Shown: piece by piece, positions 1-5,269 of the stretch
How positions within the stretch are numbered: position 1 is the first letter of the stretch
Layout: each line of letters opens with the position of its first letter
From: Planctomycetota bacterium
GTDB lineage: Bacteria; Planctomycetota; UBA1135; UBA2386
NCBI GenBank assembly: GCA_020425915.1
Contig: JAGQQZ010000700.1
Span: 1 to 6,846 of the forward strand
DNA: 6,846 bases
Direction: 5' to 3'
The notes under the pieces: model-generated
Seen by the model: the letters and a program-made list of their open reading frames with translations, nothing else
Databases searched by the model: none
What the model was told of the DNA's origin: nothing
Made by a program: the position numbers and the translations under genes

Positions 1-148
1 CTCTAGCGAGCCGGCCTGCGCCGCCCGGTGCGCTCGTCCGCACGTCAGGTCCGCGATTCCGAAAATGCTCGCCGGTCGGCGTTCGCGGCAAGGCCCGATG
101 GCACGGGGCCCGGGGATCGAGGACCGCGATGGCTGGGCCCGACACCGG

Positions 149-177
149 TTGCCGCCTGCCGCATCGCCGCTCAGAAT
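149..177 (+). promoter_or_regulatory. Possible sigma70-like promoter for the ASST-like array
   Basis: A TTGCCG hexamer at 149-154 and a CAGAAT hexamer at 172-177 are separated by 17 bases; each matches four of six consensus positions (TTGACA, TATAAT). The start codon at 185 is only seven bases past the second hexamer, so the transcript would be leaderless or nearly so. That would fit the lack of a Shine-Dalgarno sequence before this gene. Similar pairs lie at nearly the same distance before copy 3 and the minus-strand gene. In GC-rich DNA such matches can arise by chance. The rest of 1-148 shows no convincing gene or site. Confidence 0.27.
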
Positions 178-184
178 CGCGACC

Positions 185-1834
185 ATGCCCTCCGTCGTTC
201 GATCGGTCCTGGGAATCGTCGTGACCGCGGCCGCGCTCGGCGCGCAGTCGCCGGCGCCGGGATTCCGGATGCTGTCCGCGCACGCGTCGACCGACACGTA
301 CCTGATCGATCTGGCGGGCGAGGTGGTGCACGTCTGGCCGGGGGAGCACCCTCCGGGCAACAGCGTCTACCTCGAACCCGACGGCACCCTGCTCCGGACC
401 GAGACCTTACCAGGCGGTCCGAACATCGGTGGCCGCGGTGGGGCGCTCAAGCGCATCGCGTTCGACGGCACCGTGCTCTGGAACTGGCAGTACGCGGACG
501 ACAACGGTTGGGCGCACCACGACGTCGCGCTGATGCCCAACGGCAACGTGTTGATGATCGCGTGGGATCGCATGTCGGCTGCCGATGCGATCGCCGCGGG
601 TCGGAATCCCGCCCTGCTCGCCAGTGACGACTGGCTGCCCGACGCGATCATCGAGGTGCGGCAGACCGGCCCGAACTCGGCGGACATCGTCTGGGAGTGG
701 CACCTGATGGACCACGTCGTGCAGGACTTCGATCCGACCAAGCCGAACTTCGGCGTGATTCGTGACCACCCCGAGCGCGTCGACCTGAACTACCCGCCCG
801 AGGCTCGCGTCACCGGCGAATGGAACCACTGCAACGCGATCGACTACGACCCGGATCGCGACTTGATCGTGTTGAGCTCACCGTTCGTCGGCGAGTTGTG
901 GATCATCGACCATTCGACGACGACCGCGGAGGCGGCGAGCCACGGCGGCGGGGACTACAACTTCGGCGGTGACATCCTCTACCGCTGGGGCAATCCCGAG
1001 GCCTACGGCGTCGGCACGTTCCTCGACCGGAAGCTGTTCTTCCACCACGGGACCAACTTCATCGACGCAGGCCTGCCCGGCGCCGGCAACCTGCTCGTGT
1101 TCAACAACCGCGCCGGCACGCTGAGCGCGCAGGACTACTCGTCGCTGGTCGAACTCGAACTGCCGCGCACGTTCTGGATCGTCCCTGGTCAGCGCTACGG
1201 TCCGACCGCACCGGTGTGGGAGTTCACCGCGCCCGACCCCACGAGCTTCTACTCCGCGATCGTCTCGAGCGTGCAGCGCCTGCCGAACGGCAACACACTC
1301 GCGCTCGCGGGACAGTCGCCGCATCTCCTCGAGGTCGATCCGCTCGGGACGATCGTGTGGGAACACTTCCCGACCGAGCCGATCGTCCCGGCCGAGCCGG
1401 GCATCGCGTTCCGCGTCGGCTACGTCGACCGCACGTTCTGGACGAGCACTCGCGAGCTGTCGGTCTCCGCCGGCGGGTCCGTCGACTTCCACGTCGTCGC
1501 CGGACCTTCGCACGCGGCGGATTTCTATCTCGTCCTGGGTTCGGCGTCCGGCGTCGCGCCGGGCGTGACGTTCAACCAGGACGTGCGGCTCGCGTTGAAC
1601 TTCGACGGTTACATGAGCACGACGCTCAACAGCGCCAACACGTTCCCCTTCTCCAACACGCTGGGCACGCTCGACGCGAGCGGCCGAGCTGACGGTTCGT
1701 TCACGCTGCCCGGCGGTATCCTCCCGGCTGCGGCGATCGGTCTCGAGTTCCACCACTCGTTCGTGCTGTTCGATGCCGATTCGATGTTGCCGGTCCGCGC
1801 CGGCAACCCCGTTCCATTGACCTGGGTGGATTGA
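185..1834 (+). CDS. Secreted arylsulfotransferase (ASST)-like beta-propeller protein, copy 1
   Basis: This 549-residue protein resembles the arylsulfate sulfotransferases, periplasmic enzymes that move a sulfuryl group from a phenolic sulfate ester to a phenol without PAPS. Residues 1-20 form a signal peptide with likely cleavage after ALGA, leaving Gln21. The propeller region carries HHD at 111-113 followed by MPNGNVLM, EWH at 171-173, NHCNAIDYD at 214-222, IIDHSTTT at 240-247, YRWGN at 266-270 and FHHG at 286-289 leading to FNNR at 306-309. A second PNGN strand lies at 367-370. From family alignment in memory, His288 is the likely sulfuryl-accepting histidine, with His111/112 and His215 as partners; the expected Arg is Pro233. 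Residues about 425-549 are a separate C-terminal module shared with both neighbours. I chose the ATG at 185 because the in-frame ATG at 65 would add 40 Arg/Pro-rich residues in front of the signal peptide. No Shine-Dalgarno is visible. The family call is strong; activity and substrate are inferred. Confidence 0.87.
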   Translation: MPSVVRSVLGIVVTAAALGAQSPAPGFRMLSAHASTDTYLIDLAGEVVHVWPGEHPPGNSVYLEPDGTLLRTETLPGGPNIGGRGGALKRIAFDGTVLWNWQYADDNGWAHHDVALMPNGNVLMIAWDRMSAADAIAAGRNPALLASDDWLPDAIIEVRQTGPNSADIVWEWHLMDHVVQDFDPTKPNFGVIRDHPERVDLNYPPEARVTGEWNHCNAIDYDPDRDLIVLSSPFVGELWIIDHSTTTAEAASHGGGDYNFGGDILYRWGNPEAYGVGTFLDRKLFFHHGTNFIDAGLPGAGNLLVFNNRAGTLSAQDYSSLVELELPRTFWIVPGQRYGPTAPVWEFTAPDPTSFYSAIVSSVQRLPNGNTLALAGQSPHLLEVDPLGTIVWEHFPTEPIVPAEPGIAFRVGYVDRTFWTSTRELSVSAGGSVDFHVVAGPSHAADFYLVLGSASGVAPGVTFNQDVRLALNFDGYMSTTLNSANTFPFSNTLGTLDASGRADGSFTLPGGILPAAAIGLEFHHSFVLFDADSMLPVRAGNPVPLTWVD

Positions 1835-1837
1835 TCG

Positions 1838-3478
1838 ATGAGTCCGACCCGACATCTCCCGTCGCTGATCCTGTTGACCTGCTCCGCAGTCATGGCGCAG
1901 GCGCCGGCGCCAGGGCTCCGGTTGTACGCTCCGTTCGGAACCTTCGACACGTATCTCATCGACACCAACGACCAGGTCGTGCACACGTGGACCGACACGA
2001 ACACGGTCGGCGCCAGTGTCTACCTCGAGGACGATGGCACGATGCTCCGCACGGTCTTCCTGCCCGGCGGACCGAGGGTCGGCGGTGCGGCCGGTGGTCT
2101 GCGCCGCTTCGCGCTCGACGGCACGAAGACCTGGGACTTCCGGAGGGGTGATCTCACGACGTGGTCGCACCACGACGTGGCACCGATGCCCAACGGCAAC
2201 GTCCTGATGACGGTCTGGGAACGGCTGACGGCTGCGGACGCGATCGCGGCCGGACGCAACCCGCTGCTGCTCGGCAGCAACGATTGGTTGCCGGACGCGG
2301 TCATCGAAGTGCAGCAGACCGGGCCGACCAGCGGGACCGTCGTGTGGGAGTGGCGCGTCATGGACCACGTCGTGCAAGACTTCGACCCGACGCAGTCGAA
2401 CTTCGGTGTCGTCGCGAGCCATCCCGAGCTCATCGACGTCAACTATCCGCAGGTCATCCTCGGCGACGGCGAGTTCAACCACATCAACTCGATCGACTAC
2501 GACCCGAAGAACGACGTGATCCTGCTCGGGACGCCGTTCCAGAACGAGATCTGGATCATCGATCACTCGACCACGACGGCGGAGGCGGCCGGGCACACCG
2601 GCGGCAACCACGGCCGCGGCGGCGATCTGCTCTACCGTTGGGGCAACCCACAGGCCTACCGGCGCGGGACGCCGGCGGACCAGCAGCTGTACTTCCAGCA
2701 CGGCGCGGAGTTCATCCAGCCAGGACGGCCGGGTGCCGGCAACGTCATCCTGTTCAACAACCGCGCGGGTGCGCTGCAGGGCCAGAGCTACTCGTCGGCG
2801 GTCGAGATCGTCTTGCCGGCGACGTTCCAGTTGCCTGCGGGCCAGGCGTTCGGACCGGTCGCGCCGGTCTGGGAGTACACCGACCCGATTCCGTCCGACC
2901 TGTACTCGCCGATCGTCTCGAGCGCCGAGCGTCTTCCGAACGGCAACACGCTGATCTGCAGCGGGTTCCAGGCCGGCTACACCTTCGAGGTGGATCCCGC
3001 GGGCAACAAGGTCTGGGAGTACCTGCCGACGCTGCCGTATCCCAACCTCACGTTCCAGGCGAGCTACGTCGGGGACCACATGTTGTGGACCGACTCGACC
3101 GAGTGGTCGGTCGCGAACGGCGGCACGATCACGTTCGACCTGATCGTCGGCAGCCCCTTCGCCGGGCGCTTCTACGTGTTGCTCGGTTCGGCGTCCGGCA
3201 CGACACCCGGTTTCCCGCTGGGTGCGGTCAACCTGCCGCTGAACTTCGACGGCTACCTCGAGACGACGATCAACCTCGCGAACGTCGCGCCGTTCGGCAA
3301 CACGATCGGTACGCTGGACGCGAACGGTCGGGCGACCGCGACCTTCTCGTTGCCCGGAGGGTTGTTGCCACCGGCGGCGGTCGGGACCGAGCTGCATCAT
3401 GCGTTCGTGCTTTTCGATGCAGGCGTCGTGAATATCGAGCGCGCGAGCAACGCGGTGCCGATGGTCTGGGTGCCGTAA
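1838..3478 (+). CDS. Secreted arylsulfotransferase (ASST)-like beta-propeller protein, copy 2
   Basis: A 546-residue paralogue of copy 1, starting three bases after its stop codon, so translational coupling and a shared mRNA are likely. A weak purine-rich GGTGGA at 1825-1830 could serve as the ribosome site. Residues 1-20 are a signal peptide ending in AVMA, and the mature chain would begin at Gln21. It aligns with copy 1 without a gap through about residue 396. HHD is at 111-113, NHINSIDYD at 214-222, IIDHSTTT at 240-247 and YRWGN at 266-270. The catalytic-type motif is FQHG at 286-289 leading to FNNR, closer to the QH seen in classical ASST enzymes than the HH of the other copies. Arg173 replaces the histidine of the EWH motif in copies 1 and 3. 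Pro233 sits where an active-site Arg is expected. The C-terminal module covers about 422-546. The shared substrate range is unknown; the sequence differences suggest some specialisation. Confidence 0.87.
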   Translation: MSPTRHLPSLILLTCSAVMAQAPAPGLRLYAPFGTFDTYLIDTNDQVVHTWTDTNTVGASVYLEDDGTMLRTVFLPGGPRVGGAAGGLRRFALDGTKTWDFRRGDLTTWSHHDVAPMPNGNVLMTVWERLTAADAIAAGRNPLLLGSNDWLPDAVIEVQQTGPTSGTVVWEWRVMDHVVQDFDPTQSNFGVVASHPELIDVNYPQVILGDGEFNHINSIDYDPKNDVILLGTPFQNEIWIIDHSTTTAEAAGHTGGNHGRGGDLLYRWGNPQAYRRGTPADQQLYFQHGAEFIQPGRPGAGNVILFNNRAGALQGQSYSSAVEIVLPATFQLPAGQAFGPVAPVWEYTDPIPSDLYSPIVSSAERLPNGNTLICSGFQAGYTFEVDPAGNKVWEYLPTLPYPNLTFQASYVGDHMLWTDSTEWSVANGGTITFDLIVGSPFAGRFYVLLGSASGTTPGFPLGAVNLPLNFDGYLETTINLANVAPFGNTIGTLDANGRATATFSLPGGLLPPAAVGTELHHAFVLFDAGVVNIERASNAVPMVWVP

Positions 3479-3558
3479 TCAACGGAGCCATCGGACCCTA
3501 GCGCCGAGGCGCCGTGGTGACCGCCGTGGCCATGACGCTCGAACGCAATGTTGCGGGC

Positions 3559-3586
3559 TTGCGCGCGCCCTCGGGAGCGCGAGAAT
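3559..3586 (+). promoter_or_regulatory. Possible internal promoter for copy 3
   Basis: A TTGCGC hexamer at 3559-3564 and a GAGAAT hexamer at 3581-3586 are 16 bases apart, nine bases before the ATG at 3596. The layout closely matches the pair before copy 1: the TTG begins 37 bases before the start here and 36 there. It lies in the 117-base spacer that separates copy 3 from copy 2, where no Shine-Dalgarno is visible. An imperfect GC-rich hairpin at 3564-3581 (five outer base pairs) occupies the hexamer spacer and could affect transcription or be coincidental. Confidence 0.25.
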
Positions 3587-3595
3587 CTCCACACC

Positions 3596-4510
3596 ATGGT
3601 TCGCTCCCCATACCTCCTCTCGTTGCTCCTCGCGGGGTCGCTCGCCGCGCAGAGCTCTCCTGCCCCGGGCTTTCGCCTGTTCGCGCCGTTCGGTTCGCTC
3701 GACACCTACCTGGTCGACACCAACGACGTGATCGTCCACACCTGGCACAGCGACCACCCGCCGATCGGGGCCTACCTCGAAGACAGCGGTGCGCTGCTGC
3801 GCCCGATCTACACGCCCTACCTGCCAAACGTCCCGAACATCGGTGGCGTCGGTGGCGGTGTCCAGCGGCGCGCGTTCGACGGCTCGCTGAAGTGGCAGTA
3901 CCTCTACGCGTCGAATTTCGGTTGGTCGCACCACGACGTCGCCACGATGCCGAACGGCAACATCCTGATGATCGTGTGGGATCGCCTGACCGCGGCCGAC
4001 GCGTTCGCGATGGGTCGCAACCCGGCCTACCAGACGTCCAACGAGTGGAACCCCTGCGCGATCATCGAGGTCCAGCAGACGGGCCTCTACACGGGGGCGA
4101 TCGTCTGGGAATGGCACTTCATGGATCACACGATCCAGGACTTCGATCCGACCGCGCCGAACTTCGGCGTCGTCGGTGACCACCCCGAGAAGCTCGACAT
4201 CAACTTCCCGCCGGAGGCCGACCTCCGTGGGGAGTGGAACCACATCAACACGATCGACTACGACCCGGTCAACGACCTGATCGTCATCGGCTCGCCCTAC
4301 CAGAACGAGTTCTGGATCATCGATCACTCGACCACGACTGCCGAGGCCGCGAGCAACACCGGCGGCAACTACGGCAAGGGGGGTGGCTTCCTGTATCGGT
4401 GGGGCAACCCGCAGTCGTATCGAGCCGGAACCGCGGCGGACCAGCAGCTGTTCTTCCACCACGGTGCGAACTTCATCGACGAAGGTCTCCCGGGTGCGGG
4501 CAACACCTGA
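3596..4510 (+). CDS. Copy 3, N-terminal fragment as read (304 aa)
   Basis: If the sequence is taken literally, translation from the ATG at 3596 gives a 304-residue protein ending in GAGNT. It would keep the signal peptide, the HHD, NHxN and FHHG histidine motifs (the last at 287-290), but lose the FNNR strand, the following propeller blades and the whole C-terminal module. A propeller that cannot close is unlikely to fold or act normally. The ATG at 3596 is preferred over one at 3548, which would place 16 charged residues ahead of the signal peptide. This is the upstream half of the interrupted gene at 3596-5232 rather than an independent gene. Confidence 0.6.
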   Translation: MVRSPYLLSLLLAGSLAAQSSPAPGFRLFAPFGSLDTYLVDTNDVIVHTWHSDHPPIGAYLEDSGALLRPIYTPYLPNVPNIGGVGGGVQRRAFDGSLKWQYLYASNFGWSHHDVATMPNGNILMIVWDRLTAADAFAMGRNPAYQTSNEWNPCAIIEVQQTGLYTGAIVWEWHFMDHTIQDFDPTAPNFGVVGDHPEKLDINFPPEADLRGEWNHINTIDYDPVNDLIVIGSPYQNEFWIIDHSTTTAEAASNTGGNYGKGGGFLYRWGNPQSYRAGTAADQQLFFHHGANFIDEGLPGAGNT

Positions 4511-5232
4511 TCTTCAACAACCGCGTCAGCATCAACGAGTCGACGCTGGTCGAGGTGCAGTTGCCGCCGACCTTCGACGCGCCGCCGCCGGGAACGCCCT
4601 ACGGCCCTGCCGCGCCGATCTGGGAGTACCGGCACCCGGAACCCGGCATGTTCCACTCGTTCATCATCTCGAACGCGATTCGCCTGCCGAACGGCAACAC
4701 GCTCGCCTGCAGTGGTACCCAGGGCGGCCTCATGCTCGAGGTCGATCCCGCTGGCAACATCGTCTGGAACCTCAAGCCCGACGTCGTGCCCGACTTCCCG
4801 GGGATGACGTTCCGCGTCGACTACACCGAGCGACGGTTGTGGGCCGACTCCAACGAGGTGTCCTTGTCCTCAGGTGGCGAGGTTCGCTTCAACCTCTGCG
4901 CCGGGTCGGACTCCGCCGACAAGCTCTACTTCATCTTCGGCTCCGCGTCGGGGACGTCGCCGGGCGTGAACTTCGACGGGCACCAGCTCCTGCTGAACCC
5001 GGACGACTACTTCATCACGACGATCTTCACGGCGAACCAGTATCCGTACAACCGCACCGCGGGTGTGCTCGACGGCTGCGGCTGCGGCTGGGGGACGTTC
5101 ACGATGCCGGGTGGGATCATCCCGACGACCGCCGCGGGCGTCGAACTCAACCACGGTTTCGTCGTGTTCGACTCGGGCGCCAACGCCGTCACGAAGTCGA
5201 GCAACTCGGAACCGATGACCTGGCAGTTCTGA
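4507..5232 (+). CDS. Copy 3, C-terminal fragment in the shifted frame
   Basis: From 4507 the shifted frame reads LIFNNR and continues for 241 codons to the stop at 5230-5232, corresponding to residues 305-545 of the restored protein. It holds the last propeller strands (APIWEY, then LPNGNTL followed by EVDPAGNIVW) and the C-terminal module (FGSASG, MPGGIIP, ELNHGFVVFD, PMTW). There is no convincing start codon or ribosome site at the junction, so this half would probably not be made on its own. The frame is also open further upstream, to an ATG at 4234, but that part is out-of-frame reading of the N-terminal half and looks like a shadow. Unlike the other copies, this region has Cys372, Cys435, Cys495 and Cys497 in restored numbering. 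Confidence 0.55.
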   Translation: MIFNNRVSINESTLVEVQLPPTFDAPPPGTPYGPAAPIWEYRHPEPGMFHSFIISNAIRLPNGNTLACSGTQGGLMLEVDPAGNIVWNLKPDVVPDFPGMTFRVDYTERRLWADSNEVSLSSGGEVRFNLCAGSDSADKLYFIFGSASGTSPGVNFDGHQLLLNPDDYFITTIFTANQYPYNRTAGVLDGCGCGWGTFTMPGGIIPTTAAGVELNHGFVVFDSGANAVTKSSNSEPMTWQF

Positions 5233-5241
5233 GCCGACCCT

Positions 5242-5269
5242 GCTGACCGCGCTGTTCGGCGCGGTCAGC
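5242..5269. terminator. Hairpin between convergent genes, likely two-way terminator
   Basis: Bases 5242-5252 and 5259-5269 form a perfect 11-bp GC-rich inverted repeat around a six-base loop (TGTTCG). It starts ten bases after the stop of the array and its right arm contains the stop codon (5265-5267) of the minus-strand gene. This position suits a terminator shared by both transcripts. Neither side has a T-rich tract, so it is not a textbook intrinsic terminator; it may instead protect 3' ends or assist Rho. Confidence 0.65.

Larger units (their letters stand above)
3596..5232 (+). pseudogene. ASST-like beta-propeller protein, copy 3, interrupted by a frameshift
   Basis: This is the third member of the tandem array. 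Restoring one base between 4504 and 4507 gives a 545-residue protein matching copies 1 and 2 end to end. Residues 1-18 are a signal peptide (cleavage probably after SLAA, before Gln19). HHD is at 112-114, EWH at 172-174, NHINTIDYD at 215-223, IIDHSTTT at 241-248 and FHHG at 287-290. As read, the frame runs from 3596 to a TGA at 4508-4510, just after GAGN. The continuation LIFNNR lies one frame back and stays open to the TGA at 5230-5232. Copies 1 and 2 read GAGN-xxx-FNNR across this point, so one base is missing, perhaps a C from a short C run. Both halves keep clear family similarity and no second lesion was found. This means a very recent mutation, a sequencing or assembly error, or less likely a recoding site; no slippery heptamer is visible. 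Confidence 0.82.

Noticed and set aside
65..184. A longer N-terminus for copy 1 from the ATG at 65
   Set aside because: It would add 40 Arg/Pro-rich residues before a good signal peptide. The two paralogues have no such extension.
1838..1900. Copy 2 as a lipoprotein because of Cys15 in the signal peptide
   Set aside because: The residues before Cys15 are LLT, which does not fit a lipobox (Gly, Ala or Ser expected at -1). The sibling proteins use ordinary cleavage before Gln.
878..3400. An 840-codon open frame on the minus strand across copies 1 and 2
   Set aside because: The translation is low-complexity Arg/Asp/Val-rich with no domain, and it lies opposite two clearly conserved proteins that share a frame. 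It is an antisense artefact of GC-rich third positions.
3479..3595. An 8-base direct repeat (CGCCGTGG at 3510 and 3522) and short palindromes as an operator
   Set aside because: The repeat is short, built from common GC-rich words, and has no support elsewhere in the window.
4499..4515. Programmed -1 ribosomal frameshifting in copy 3
   Set aside because: No slippery heptamer is present at the junction, and copies 1 and 2 are made in one frame. A missing base is the simpler explanation.
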